Assembly: GCF_945859705.1 (NCBI RefSeq)
Contig: NC_079135.1
Coordinates: 120,409,551 to 120,473,550, forward strand
Direction of reading: 5' to 3'
Origin: Episyrphus balteatus
Taxonomy: Eukaryota; Arthropoda; Insecta; Diptera; Syrphidae
DNA length: 64,000 nt
Shown here: positions 1-12,689 of the stretch, in pieces
How positions within the stretch are numbered: position 1 is the first letter of the stretch
Layout of the letters: each line of letters begins with the position of its first letter
Position numbers and translations under genes: made by a program
Notes under the pieces: generated by a model
What the model was told of the DNA's origin: nothing
What the model saw: only the letters and a program-made list of their open reading frames with translations
The model's database searches: none

Positions 1-53
1 TTCTTTGAGGAGTTTATAAAAGTGATCAGACATTTTATTTTTCTTGATTTTAG

Positions 54-3000
54 TATATCATTGCATATGTAGAGCTATTCAACTATCTTTATCGAACTCC
101 TTATGTCCTGGCTATGGCACTATCCACTGGCGATCGCATTCCCGAAATTACCCCAAGTCAAATGAATTCCGTCAATCATACCATAGCAACGGGACTCTAT
201 GGCAACGCAATTCACACCAAGGATGTTGAAACACTTCTCAAGCTGTTGCGAGAACTTATAGAAATTCAAATTGTCGTTAGTGAGAATCCTAGAAGAATGA
301 TTCGTGCAGGATCATCATCATTTGCAAGACTTTTCCACCGACTTAATGAATCTATGTTTTCGGCAAAGATATTCCTCACAGCAGCATTATATGAACCCTT
401 GATGAATGTCCTTGTTGAAAGTGAAACGATGCTGGACGTCGATTCCAATAAGGTAGTAAAGAATTTCAGCAGCAAAGAGAAGCTTAAACGATTTGGTGAA
501 GAATCATCGCCAGACTATCAAGAAAAAGTTCAGAAATTTCGTGAAGATATCATAAGCAAGCTTCATAAACTTGCGAGTTCATTTATTACGAATATAACCG
601 CCAATTGGTCACTATTCCCATCGACCTTGAGATGGCTCATTCAAACTATGTGCCATCAATTGAAACAGGCGCGAACCAATGAAAAGGATATTAATGAGAT
701 TATTACCGATATGGTTTTTACTCATTTCATTTGTCCGGCAATTGTGAGTCCAGATTTACTTGGCATCATTGATGCTCCCATCTCTGAGCTGGCTCGTTTT
801 AATTTGATGCAAATCGGTCAAATCATTCAAATGCTTGCCCTGATGAAGTATCAAGATGTGGATCCAAAATTCAGTGAAGTTTATCAACTTTTTGATGCAA
901 ATATTGTTAGTAAACTCTTGGATTTGCTTTTGGTGAGTGATTCTGGGGAGGATGTTGTTGCAATTAGATCCCAACAAAGTGATTTTGAGAGGGCCCATCT
1001 TCTTATCACTCAGTCCGAGTTGAATACTTTTATTGAGTTCTTCAGAGTTCTCCTGCAAAGTGATGAGCTTGCTCTATTGGAAGAAGATCGTCTCAAGCTG
1101 AAGAAGATAATCGATCACCTACCAGAGCATGTTCAGGTAAATGGTGATGCACCAAGTCCTATAGAATCTTCTTCACCACGTTCCAAACATAGCCTTATCC
1201 ATTTGGGAAAGAGCACAAAAAATAAGCTTTCAAAAAGTCTCAGCAATGGAGCAACTGCATTAACCAATGGTCATGCTTCTGTAAACTCTGCTCCGCTATC
1301 ACCAAATGGTGGAGAAGAAAATGAACAAGTTTTAGTTTTTCGCATTTGCATATCCGACGACAATACTCTGCAACCCCTAACCGAAGAAGAAGTTCTTAAA
1401 ATGAATGCAATTGGACAAGAAATCACCGATGATGCCAATAATATTGAAAAACTAGAAACCGATGGAATGGATGGACCTTTATTGAGGCCTTTGCATACAA
1501 AAACAACACGTTTTTCACTTTCACACGACGATGCATCGATTGGAAATTCAGATAATCTTGAGGCAGTGAGTGAGGCTCCAAGTAATCACTCAGTGACAAG
1601 CTCTCTAGAGCTAGAAGAGAATGACCAGAATGATAATCTCTCCGATATGGTTTCGGCAAATGTATCAGGCCGTGGAACACCAAATATTTCTGGACGAGAT
1701 ACACCTTCATCGCAGGTTACAGACGGTGAATCTGTAACAAATGTGATACCTACTCCCCAGATGGCCAAGTTGTTATCAAAAGCCCGTTCCGATATTGAAG
1801 ATAAGTTTTGTAAGTTTGAGATTAAGAAACTAATGGAAGGTGATGAGACTGTTTCAATCATATCGGATACCTGGAGTACAGATGTGCTGGCTAGTGATTC
1901 GGAGACTTTGGATGCAAATGAGCGAGATCGCAATTTCTCAACTCCACTCATTCCATCTGCAGTTGTTCTGCCGGGGGATAATAATTTTGATCCCTTATCG
2001 AATGCAATTCCTCAAGCTAACTATCTAGAAGGCTCTGAGACGCGTTCTGAGTCGAATTGGAGTACCGATGTATTGGCCAGTGATTCGGAAAAGCTTGCTG
2101 AGGTCGATACCGATGATAACTTAAGCATCACAGCCAAGTCTGACATTACCAATGCCTCAGTGGCAGAAAATCTCTGCACTCCCGACTCACCTTTCTTTGC
2201 TCCTCGAGCAATGAATGTAAATTATAACCAACCAGAATCTCCTGCTGAGGCAGCTGCTGGGGGAGTCCCTAATGGACAACCATCCCAGGATTCGGCGTTT
2301 TTCGATGGATCCGACCTGCAGGCAATATCTTCACTAGCTCGGAGTTCAGTTCGCACTACAAACCAGTATTCGGGTGAGAATAGTTTTCAGCAAAATTACA
2401 AGAGTGACAAAGAATCATTCTTATCGCCTCGCATGAGACGTCAAAACTCTGCCGAAAGCAGTATCTCCAGTCAGAGTCTCAACATGGAAGACAAACCATC
2501 CATATCGAGACAGAAAAAGAAACAAAATAGGCAATCAACAGCATCTGTTAAGGATCTCATAGATTTTTCTGATTTTGATGATGGAGCTGTTGGTCTCGAA
2601 GAGAAGGTTGTGCCAGTAAATGAGGATGAAACGGAATCTTTTAGTGACATGTTTGAAGCAGTTGTTGTTCACCGCAGGTCGGCCCATGAACCAAGATCAC
2701 CGCCATGTGATGGACGTCGTAATGGCATTATGGTGGATTCATCAAAGAATTCAGATCCCACCTCTTCTTCGTTAGTCAATATTCGACGTCATCAGAGTTT
2801 GAACTATGAAAACCATGAGATAATTGTAAATAAAAATTCTCAAAGGATCACTATGACAGAGTCGTCTGTTAGCGACGATGTCAAGTCGCAACAACAACTC
2901 AATGACGTAGCCATGTTATCTCTGAAAACAGAAGAACTCACTCTAAATGGCCCCTCGCATTCATCTATGGAAAATGTAGTTCCAGTACCGTCACAACCAG

Positions 3001-6000
3001 TTGCATCTACATCCACAGCAAAACCAATCAAATCGACAGGCGCCATCCCAAAGTCAATCAGTTTTGATGCATCTGCTGATAAGTCAGCACGTAATATGCA
3101 TTTGCGTCGACTTCAGCAAGAACACACTCTTAAGGCTGCTTTGATACCATCGACAAGCATTAGTGCTGCTGTAACGCATGGCGTCAATGGATCTGGAATA
3201 TTCAATAAATTGAAACAGAATTTCTTTAAAAATCGTCGTGGCAATAAACACCATGCAACAACTGATGATTTTCCCAGCCGCAACGTGTCATTTTGTACAA
3301 ATGCTGAGACACTGGAATTTAATGATGTTAACATGCAGGTCGATGCGGCAGCAAATGACCCGCCATCATACTGTGATAACAACGAAGATATTTTAGCCAA
3401 ATATCGGACAAAAGCTTATGCTTCGAATTCGACAACGAATTCCAATTCAACGGATAATAGTTGCCATGTAAATCGAAAGAATTCCACCGATAGTGACAAT
3501 AGGTAAGTCTAATTATGAGTGTATCATAAAACCGACTTTAATTCCATGAGTTATATTTCAGAATTCCTAGCGTTGTTTTGCATGACAAAGTGGTGGCTTT
3601 TAATATGGTCAAGCGAAAGATACGCAAAGTTTTATCTAAAACTGATCTTCATACTGGTGATTTTCGACACACCACAGTAAGCCCCTCAACAAATTGAATT
3701 TATCAAAAATATCTTCATAACATTTTCTTTGCCTATTTTAGTTCTCTAATGCCTCGCCCTTGCTCACATATCTGCAAATTCAAATGGCCCAAGCAATTAA
3801 CTTGCAGAATTCCCAACAAATCTCTTTTGTATCGGAGGCAATTAGATGTCTGGCAACACTGGAAGCACCACAGCATCAGCAGCTAATGGAAGAACTACAA
3901 AGTGACATTCTTAAACGGCAGAGTTATTTGCAATATCTAATGCGTTATCGCCAGAATTTACTCTTGATAACGGAAAATATCAATCAATTCGATCAACGTT
4001 TGCGTAGTGAAACAAAAATATGTAACAGGCATTTGGTAGCTGTATGTGTGAGAATGTTTTTGGAGAAAAGAGAAACTCGCATTGAGACTTTCCATGAAGA
4101 TTTTATCAAACTTACTGCTGTCGATGATAGGATTTATTTGTTGGATGTTTTTATGAAAGATTTAATGTCTGAATTGGCGGATGGTGGCGCATTAAATGGC
4201 ATGGCCGAATGGCAGCTACAAGAGGCGAAAATATCAATAGAAAGAGCTCTTTTGCAAAGATTGTATCAGCATGTGATGTTTCCAAATGATGAAGTTGATT
4301 TGAATAGAGATAAGTAAGACAACAAAGTTTGTGTTTTTAATGTTTGTTTAATTTTAATTTTGTGTTTTGTATTGTAGAGTTTTAAACGAACATATCCGAA
4401 AACTTCAACAAGTTATAAGACCATCTCATCCAGCATTACGTATACCACCAGAGTATCTTACGGAAGCACCATGGACATTTGCTCAACAACAATTATATTA
4501 CATTTCAGCATATACAACTCCACAAGAGAAACTGCAGTGTGTAATAAGGTAAGACCATTCACTGATAAAAACTACTCACTTTCGTTGTTTTCCGAGAACA
4601 ATCCGCCAAAACTCTCTGCGGGATCATAAAATAATTCTATTAAACTAAGACTTCATGAAAATCCCCGTTTGTACTTAACCAATTGTAAGGTCTGTAAGTG
4701 AAAAAGTTGTCCCAAATGTCTTACAACAACTTTACAAAAGAAAACTAATATCTGTGTTTTCTTTTGTAAAAGTAAAGCTAAACTCCTCATTCTGCAACTA
4801 CGAAAAGAACTGCGATAAGCGGTGAATACAAACTGGAAATTTGAATAAAATGGCTCTAATTTTGCCTACTTCACACTACAAGAATATTCTGAGCTTGGGA
4901 TAAACAAAAAATGTTTCTTTTAATCTGATCACGAATTTTAATGGAATTTCTCTTTGTGTTCCTCACTCATCTTACCAAGATTTTCGGAAAAAAGTCTAAG
5001 CGGAAGAATAAAAAAAATTCTCACATTCCATACGTACACTTTAAAAGTCTCTGCTATTAGTTGGTAGTATTGCTTTGAAGAACTTGTCTACTACAGCAAG
5101 ATAATAATATCATGCTTGTGGTGCCTTGTGATATTTCTAGGTAAATCAACAAAGGTGAAGTTATTGATTTATGGTTGATACATATTTCTTACTGGTCAAT
5201 TCTTGTTGGTTAAGTTATTTTTTGTTAAATTTTTTTAATTAAAAAAAAAACTGTTTTACTTACTGAACCGAAATACATTACATTCGAAAGACATTTTTTC
5301 AGCAAAACTTTAAATACGCATGTGATAAAAAAAAATTAATAAAAAAAAATAATATGCAATAAAATGAAGAATGAAAATATCTAAAAAATATACCTCCTAG
5401 AAAGGAACCAGTCTGATTTTAAGCTAAGTGAACCCAACTACATTAGGTTCACTGAAAATTTTTCTGGAAAATGTTCTGGAAAACAGTTAAAATAACCATA
5501 ACTTTAAAATAAGTATGAAATTACCCCCCAAAACCTGAAAAACTAAAGTATTTTTAAAAAATAGAGCTCCTAATGCAATTTTTAGGCTTACTGAACCCAA
5601 ATACATTGATTTTAATATTTTTTTTTCTGGAAAATATTAATAAACGCTCAAAATAAGAAAAATTTTAAATTAGTTTGAACATACCCCCAAATGAATATTC
5701 TGGAGCTGCTAGAAAAAAAAACAATATGATTTTTGAGCTTACTGAACCCAAATCCATAAAATTTGATATAAATCTTTCTGGAAAATTTTAAAAAGTTGAA
5801 AATTGTTGGCCAGTGTAATCAGTCCTCGCAATTCCATACTTTACCGATAATATCTTTTGATTGTTATTTTATGGAATTTAATTAATGAGTTACGAGGTCT
5901 GACGGCGACGATATGCTAAAATTAAAGCGCCCGAATCGCGTATATATTTTACGATCGATCGGATGACAATCTGGGATTTTTCAAAGAACAGTCTATTCTA

Positions 6001-6724
6001 CGTTTTTTCACAATATACCATCCTTGAAAAAATTGGTCAGAAGAAAAAAACTTCAAAGTTATTGAAAATTTATCATAATGAGTACTTAAAAATTGTTTTC
6101 GTGTTTTTTGGCATCGTTTAAGTTTTACAAGATACAAAATGGTCACAAAGGTTTCCCCTAATAGTGTGAAGTCACAAACAAAAATATCTCGGAACAGTCC
6201 GTAGAGGTTTTTAAGAAGTTAGTTTTATGTGATAGCTATAACAGAAAATATCGTAAAATGTTAGAAAGGCACAAGAAAAGTAATCCCTATGCATCGTATG
6301 AAGGTGAAGAAAAAAGTCTGAAATTATTGAAAAGAAACCTGCAAAAAAGCATTAATTCTAATGGAACGTAAATCAAATAAAGTTTATTCAAAAATAATTC
6401 AAAGTATTAAATAATCAATTGATTTCCAGATGCATCACCAGTATAATGAACCTCCTGCAAATGGCATGTGATCGTATACCGGCGGCCGATGATTTGCTCC
6501 CAGTTCTCATATATGTTGTGATCAAGGTAAATTTATTCAAATTTTTTAACAAAAGTTATTTTTTCATAACAATTTATTATTTTTTACAGGCCAATCCGCC
6601 CTATTTATTATCAACAATCGAATACGTTACAAGTTATATTGGTGAAAAATTAGACGGTGAGGAACAATTTTATTGGACCCAATTTTGTTCTGTGGTTCAA
6701 TTCATCAAAACCATGGATTATTAA
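54..6724 (+). CDS. Gapvd1: Gapvd1 (RasGAP-like and VPS9 domain protein), 3' part, six exons
   Basis: Exons I read: 54-3502, 3562-3676, 3742-4313, 4378-4548, 6430-6526, 6590-6724 (stop TAA). The reading frame is continuous across all five introns and gives 1512 codons plus stop; the start lies left of the window. An AG acceptor precedes base 54 and reading continues from there, so the ATG at 114 is internal. Order: RasGAP-like fold (visible residues about 50-330, with FICPAIVSP and ARFNLMQIGQ); a long Ser/Asp-rich linker in which WSTDVLASDSE occurs twice, a motif vertebrate GAPVD1 also carries; then the VPS9 domain over the last four exons (DDLLPVLIYVVIKANPP). VPS9 domains exchange nucleotide on Rab5, so the role is endocytic and endosomal traffic. 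The usual RasGAP arginine-finger loop reads GLYGN, without arginine, as in the human protein, so Ras-GAP activity is doubtful. Identity is firm. Confidence 0.93.
5255..5800 (+). repeat. Degenerate tandem repeat in Gapvd1 intron 4
   Basis: Four diverged units of about 150-170 bp begin near 5257, 5425, 5588 and 5740. Each opens with TACTGAACCCAAATACAT or a close variant and most then carry TTTCTGGAAAAT. They lie in the only long intron of this gene (4549-6429). The rest of that intron is AT-rich with no recognisable element. Confidence 0.55.
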
Positions 6725-7330
6725 GCAGAAAAAAAATATATATATATTTATTCATTATCATTCTCCCCTTTTTACACCAAAATTGTTTTTGTTTCTTGTC
6801 TATTGTTTACTTTGTTTTAGAAAAAAAAAAAGAAATGTATTTAAACAAAAAAAACCCTTGTTACATTTTGCCAGATTTATAAATATTCTTAAGCAGAAAA
6901 TTGTTATTTTTTTACAATTGTATACCCATTCTCAGCTCGCAAAGTTGAGATATTAAAACCAACCATAGCAAAAATTGTGTTTCAATATTAAAAAAAGAAA
7001 AAACAAAAAAACAATAAAAATCTTTTTTACATTTTTTCCAAAACAAACTAACAGAAAAAAAAAAATAATTTAAAGAAACGAGAGAAAAAGAAAACAGTTG
7101 TAACAATGCAATAACTAATTATTAAGTTAGATTACTACAGAATATTTCGCATACATATATACAACATATAAAGGCGTTTGTTTATTTAATAAATACAAAA
7201 AGTTCTAATATATAATTAATTGAAAATAATTGCCAGAGGATTGTTCTTTTTCTAAATAAATGCTTCATGGATATATAAAATGCAAGTTTTTGTTTTTTGA
7301 AAATAAAAAGAACGGAAATGTGTAAGAAAA
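6725..7330 (+). other. Gapvd1 3' UTR with poly(A) signals
   Basis: After the stop the sequence becomes A/T-rich with several candidate cleavage signals. AATAAA at 7188-7193 is the first strong one, and more AATAAA-like hexamers follow near 7255 and 7300. The exact 3' end cannot be chosen from sequence alone. Confidence 0.55.
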
Positions 7331-8285
7331 GAAATATATTTAATATGTATGCAAATTCTGTTTGTTTTTTTTTTTTTTGTAATAAATTAGTGAAAGATAA
7401 CCAGATTAATATTAATAGACCAGGTGCTGGAAGTCATTAGTTTTGCAAAACAAAGTGAAGCTAACGTTTCTTTTGTATTCCGTCAGAATTATGGAACACA
7501 TATTTCAAAACTTTGAAAAGTTAATTTTAGAATATTTGCAGTTTAAAGCGCGTTTATATTTCGATACTAACGTTTTTTTTTATATTGAAATCTTTTGGAC
7601 AATATCCTTTTCCTATAGTTTGTTCATACATATACCGAATACATTTTAATGAAGCAGTGGCCAAGCACTATTGTTTCTAAACGTAATTTTATTTAACTGG
7701 GGGAAAGAATCACATTGTAAATCAAAATAGTTTTCTTTTGTGCATGTTTTGAATGCTCCATAGAACTGAATAAGCATCTTGCAGAATGTTATTTCAATAA
7801 TAACCAAAAATAAAGAACGGTTTAGTTCAACTAAATTTTGCAAACGATATAACTTCTTAAGCACCTGCAATATATATGTATTCGCATATTTTTTCGATAT
7901 TTATTACATATAATTCTTAAAAAGGAAATAAAACAAAAACTTAAAAAAGAATTCTTTTATTTCTGCATCAAACAGTTAAATTTCTGTAGTGTTTGTAAAA
8001 AAGATATGGTAGTTTTAAAAAACTGCTTTTGCCAATGGTTTCAAAATTGTTAATCATAAAAACAAAGCTTACATTCAGAGTTTTACAATAGTTTAATCAC
8101 AATTTTAGAGCCTTAAATGAGAAAAAAGGATGAGCGATTTGTTACGACTTTCGATGTTGATTATCAAGATAAGAGTGCAGCAATAACGAGTTCAATCGTA
8201 GTCGTGATGTGTTTACTGTAGAATTACATGAAGACCGTTATTTGACATACCGTTGCAACGGCTGGATTCAGGCAATATTGGAAAT
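7331..8285. other. AT-rich intergenic spacer
   Basis: No gene, RNA or recognisable repeat was seen. Short open frames here are low-complexity and have no codon signal. Confidence 0.5.
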
Positions 8286-8630
8286 AAGCAAATAAGTAAC
8301 GTTCATTTTTGGGGATGAAAAAAAATTTGTTCAATTACACATAATTTGCCAATAGCTCAAAAAAAGTCTCGTGTAAATTTGTGCAAGGAAATGCTTTAAA
8401 AAATACAAACAAGGCTGCTTAAAATTGAAAAAAACGTGACAGGTGACGAATCATGGATAAATGCGTATAATCTAGAAAGGAAGAAGAAATCGACATAATG
8501 GGTCTTTGGAAGCATTAAAAAAACACTTTTTGAAGATGTCTCGAGCGGAATGGCAAACATTTTTTGACAAATGCAACGCATACAAAAAAGTATAAACGGC
8601 TACGACTTTTTCAAAGCACTTCAGGTTCAT
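8285..8630 (+). mobile_element. Mariner transposase relic, internally deleted
   Basis: Translated with frameshifts and stops, this stretch gives AQKKSRVNLCKEML, then VTGDESWINAY and STxWVFGS, then in the next frame EWQTFFDKCNAYKK. These match in order the catalytic TGDESW block and the extreme C-terminus of mariner-family transposases. The middle, including the second catalytic Asp region, is missing. Stops and frame changes show the copy is dead. I found no terminal inverted repeats around it. Confidence 0.75.
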
Positions 8631-10440
8631 TAAAAATTCTTAGAACTTCATAAGTAAAACTTTTTAACTGTTTAAAAGGTAAGTGAGTGGTGAAGTTATT
8701 TAATTTTTCTTCAGCTGGACAAAGATTTCATATGAACAGTGAAATTAGTTTTTTTTTGCAGAAAATGTTACACATACGCCACAGTGTCCTTTTAAGTTTA
8801 AGCACTTTTATATCGTAATTACTTTAATTCAACTTTTTTGATACGAAACCAGAGTTATTAAACTCTGGAGGTACTTTAAAATTTTAAAATTGGCATCTAT
8901 ATTGCTCTTACAGGTTTGAGGAAGATACGAAAATGGCAGAATTACACATATACTTCAGCCGTGAGCCAGGAATCATAGTAAACTTGTCTCATAAGATAGA
9001 AAACTAAAACTTGTTGCAATTATAGGCTTTGTTAATATATTAAAGAAACCAAATCGGCAAAAGTGTAAGTTAAGAAATAGAGTTGCCAGAGTCATAAAAC
9101 TATAATTTTTTAAGTACATACATAATATAAAAAAGAAACCTGACTTAGCACGAGGTTAAAAATTGAAACCCATCAACCAAATGTTATAAAGATACAAAAC
9201 CTTACAAAAGCATACATAGGTGAAGCGAAATGGTTTCCTGATGCCAATAAATTTTCAAGCATGGGAAAAATATTTTAAATTTTTGCTAATATGTATACAA
9301 AGCTGAAACTAAGTATCTAAATAGCTTTTATTGTTAGAATAGAGAAAACCCCTAAATTAAAATGTATGTAGCCAAAAGTCATTAACCTTTAAAATGTAAA
9401 AAAAAAAAAAAATTGAAAAAAACCCTTATTACTTTTATTAATCCTTTGAAGAAAATAAAACGATTGAAGTATAGGTTAACAATGCATATTGCCCTTTTTG
9501 CATCAATATTGTATACAGGCTCATAAAGAGTGAGAAGTTCTGGTGTAGTTAGTTTTAGTAGATTAGTTTATGTTTTTTGGGGGTGCTGACCACGAATCTG
9601 AACCCAAAAAGTGCCAAAATTTTTTTTTGCAGTTAAGCGTTACAAAGATAGTCTTCCAGCCCCAAAAACGTTTATATATATATTCTTAGCTAAAATAGAT
9701 AAATATATATATTTTTTTTTTTTCTACGAAGGTACATATGTAAACTCATGAAAATAAACTCCGAACTTACATGAATCATTAACTAACCCTTTTAACTTAT
9801 ATAATTTCTATAAAAATAAATTCAACATTTTAAATCCGTTCAGAAAACTTCGTGACAAAGGTATACTAGTTTTAAATTCTATCATCAACATCACCCAAAG
9901 GTCAAAAGTTGCAGATCCACAACAAAAGCCCACAGAAATAAAAAAAAACGTAAACAACATTGTTTCCATTAGAATTTTACTCACTACTAACCCACTTGGA
10001 CTTCCATATGCATTTACTATACGAGTATATCCAACCTATTCACGCGAATTCATCGACCAAAACAAAGATCGTGATATTGTGTGCGCTTAATCTCTGACGT
10101 AATATCAATAAAAATCTTCAAGAAGCCAACAGAGACGTCATCAAATATATATAGGTACAAATTAGCCACCTGCTTTAGCTCCGAGAGCATTGCAATAATC
10201 CCTCACACCCGCACCCAGTAGGTATACACAAGATTCGTGCTTCGTGATGACCCTGAAAACCAACAAAAAATACAAATCTTATGCCTTTTATTTCTCTTTC
10301 TCATTAACACAATACGTCTCTCTAAAGTTCTCTCCGCTTTCTGCACAGCAGCAGCAGCATCTCAGTCTCTGAAAACTAGACTGGACTGGCCACTTAACCA
10401 CAACAAAACATAAGCCACCTTCACTTTTTATTATTTTTTA
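8631..10440. other. AT-rich spacer and probable upstream region of the MADF gene
   Basis: No gene or clear repeat was seen. From about 10.0 kb the base composition becomes more mixed, which suits a promoter or 5' UTR. A pyrimidine-rich AG at 10440-10441 could be the acceptor of an upstream 5' UTR intron. Confidence 0.4.
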
Positions 10441-10476
10441 GCTAAGCTTCGTCGTCGTCGTAGTCGTCGTCATCTA

Positions 10477-10623
10477 ATGTTCAGCTTCGATTCTCACAGC
10501 AAAGCACGTAAAGCGGATGAATCGATCCGTCAGTTGAACGTGTACGCTTTCCGAGAGAAGTCGCGCAAAAAATATCTCCAGGCTTACCCGGACGCACTTA
10601 AAAAGCTAAATACCAGGGTTTAA
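10477..10623 (+). CDS. 48-codon upstream ORF ahead of the MADF gene
   Basis: ATG at 10477 opens a 48-residue frame ending at TAA 10621-10623, 38 bases before the ATG of the MADF protein. The product starts MFSFDSHSKARKADES and ends YPDALKKLNTRV. It is strongly basic, with no signal peptide or membrane segment. Base composition is clearly richer in G+C than the surroundings and codon choice looks protein-like, unlike chance ORFs here. The frame is also open upstream to a possible splice acceptor at 10440-10441 through a run of CGT codons, so the real start could be earlier. I do not recognise the peptide. It could be a regulatory uORF, the first cistron of a dicistronic mRNA, or a chance frame in a 5' UTR. 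Confidence 0.45.
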   Translation: MFSFDSHSKARKADESIRQLNVYAFREKSRKKYLQAYPDALKKLNTRV

Positions 10624-10661
10624 ACAGTTATTTAAAATTAACAAATCTTTCATTAGCCAAA

Positions 10662-12028
10662 ATGAATGATGCCAAACTGATTGACCTTGTAGAGGCACAA
10701 CCAGCCATCTACGACAAAACAGACATTTTCTACAGTAACAAGGAGCATGTACGTTCCATCTGGCAGATGATAGCTGGAGAAATGCAACAGGAGGGTGAGT
10801 AGGGTGCAAATCCCAAACCCAGACCACTGCATGTGGCGCGGCTAGACAAGATAATCGCAGCGAATCAGTTTAATTTATGCAAACATTGCGCGGATAGTGA
10901 ATGTTCACATCAGATTGCTCGCTGATGATAAACGACCAACTAGAGAGGTAGGCTATAGTAAGTTGCATAGCGGACCGAAGTACGGATGTTATGTTAATGA
11001 TTGCTCGTAAAAAGCTGAACACACAAATCTAGATAGTGGATGGCGACCTTGGCGTTTGCGTAAAAACCGCTTTTGCATAAATTTTTGCAATACGATCACT
11101 TTACAGCATCAGCAGCAAAGGAATTAGAAAGAAAGAGAGAAATACAGAAAGAGAGAGAGAGAGAGAGAAAAAAACCATTTGAAAAGAATGCCGCTAATCT
11201 TCGTTTATATATCTTTTCTTTGCAGTTCCGGTTTGCCAGAAGCGCTGGAGATATTTGAGGGATTATTTTGTTCGACAATTGCACATCACTGAAAACAACA
11301 ACAACAACAATCTTACCATTAACGAGGACGGCGAGAAGCATCAATTGGCAACTACTGGTAGCGGAAAGCGAAGCTATTGGCCATTTTATGATCGATTGTC
11401 GTTTCTTAAACCATTCTCTTCTACTCGTCGACGAATGAAGAGAATCTCAACTGAAGAACTTAATCAAACATTGAATACTTATGACGACATCAACTCTACA
11501 CAATCTATTTGCAGTGAGGGAAGTGATCAAACGAGAGTTAGTAGTAGTACAACGGTTTCCGGAAATCATTTGCCCGAAGACAACATTTCGAATTTGGACT
11601 ATTTGAAGTTCTATCAAGCTATGCAGATGGCAGCACAGCAAAACTTTAATTCCACAAGTAGTGATGGTTCGAATGGGTATGGAAATGGTACTTTTCCGGT
11701 TGAATGTGATAGAAGTCAACCGAAAAGGAAACTTCATCAAAATGATCTTCGTTCAAGTTTCCAACAAGTTGATTATGCTATTGATGAACATGATTGTTTC
11801 TTTAAGAGCATTTTAAGTTCGGTTAGGAGAATTAGTGATGAGCATATAATTGCTTTTAGAACGGAAGTTCTACAGGTTTTAATGAAATTTCGAAACTTAA
11901 GTGAGGGCACCGATAATGAAGGCTCGGATATAGAAGCAAATGATGAGTTAAATGGTGATGATGATGTGGTTGTTGTTAATACAGAGGAGGCGCATTGGAG
12001 GAAGAATCTTTTTCGAAAACAGTTTTAG
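10662..12028 (+). CDS. MADF-BESS domain DNA-binding protein, two exons
   Basis: Exons 10662-10794 and 11226-12028 join in frame (GAGG then TT) to give 311 aa. The ATG sits in a good fly context (CCAAA before ATG). MADF domain at residues 5-105: KLIDLVEAQPAIYD, HVRSIWQMIAGEM, CQKRWRYLRDYFVRQL and a closing YWPFYDRLSFL, with an Asn-rich loop inserted. BESS motif at residues about 228-266 (DEHDCFFKSILSSVRRIS, then VLQVLMKF). Between them lies a Ser/Asn-rich linker and after them an acidic tail. This MADF-then-BESS layout is that of the Adf-1-like sequence-specific regulators expanded in flies: MADF binds DNA and BESS mediates protein contacts. The family is large, so no orthologue is named. The 431-bp intron holds a GA-rich tract near 11127-11170. 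Confidence 0.88.
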
Positions 12029-12152
12029 AAAATAAAGAAAATATTATTTAATTGATTATTATGAACTAATGGATTCGTCTTTATCATAGCCAGTATTTAT
12101 AGTACAAATATGTAAATTGAATTTTTATTTTTGTTTGCTCTTTTTTATTTTG

Positions 12153-12158
12153 AATAAA
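12153..12158 (+). other. Poly(A) signal of the MADF gene
   Basis: AATAAA lies 125 bases after the stop codon, followed by T-rich sequence, which makes this a plausible end for the transcript. Confidence 0.6.
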
Positions 12159-12328
12159 GTTATGTATTATAAATCTTATTATTTTTTTTTTATTTTAAAT
12201 TATTTTTTTAAGCCTTTTCTCATCCTGGTTGTTTGTATTTTCACCACTGCTAAAAGCTTTTCTCGCATAAATTAAAATTTAAATGTGCACTATGGTGTAT
12301 GAGTACTATTTTTTAAAAGTTTTTTTTT

Positions 12329-12449
12329 AGCCGAGATAAAATTCCCATACAAGTTATCGATAATTTGTATATGGGATCCATTTTAGCTGGGTTAAATTTT
12401 TCGATAATTTGTAGGGGAGCTAAATTTAGCGCGAGCTGCGTACCAGGCT
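12329..12449. mobile_element. MITE family CTGG, left-truncated copy
   Basis: Right part of a palindromic element that recurs at 23.4-24.0 and 33.6-34.3 kb. It keeps the ATCGATAA centre and the right end GCGTACCAGGC, followed by TTAA. The left terminal repeat is missing. Confidence 0.7.
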
Positions 12450-12628
12450 TAACGCTCTACTCCGCGGACTTTGGATTAGAAAAAAATGGAAAATATTAAC
12501 ATTTAAAGAAGTATCAAGATCAGATACAAGACGATTGAAAAGAAACAATAAACTTTTGAATTATGTATTCACAAAAAAATATTTGAATTTAATTTTATTA
12601 GAAATTCAATAAAAACATGAAACAAAAA

Positions 12629-12681
12629 TATGGCACAGTTTGTTTGGAGGTTTTTTTGACCTCCAAACAAACTATGCCATA
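12629..12681. repeat. 23-bp inverted repeat (hairpin) with 7-base loop
   Basis: Left arm 12629-12651 and right arm 12659-12681 are reverse complements with one mismatch (TATGGCAYAGTTTGTTTG core). The loop is T-rich. Confidence 0.85.
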
Positions 12682-12689
12682 AAATTTCT

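Noticed and set aside
1423..1951. Antisense frames inside Gapvd1
   Set aside because: Shadows of the long sense exon.
6419..6956. Frames of 99-101 codons starting around 6419 and 6657
   Set aside because: The first is Gapvd1 exons 5-6 read through the intron; the second is 3' UTR.
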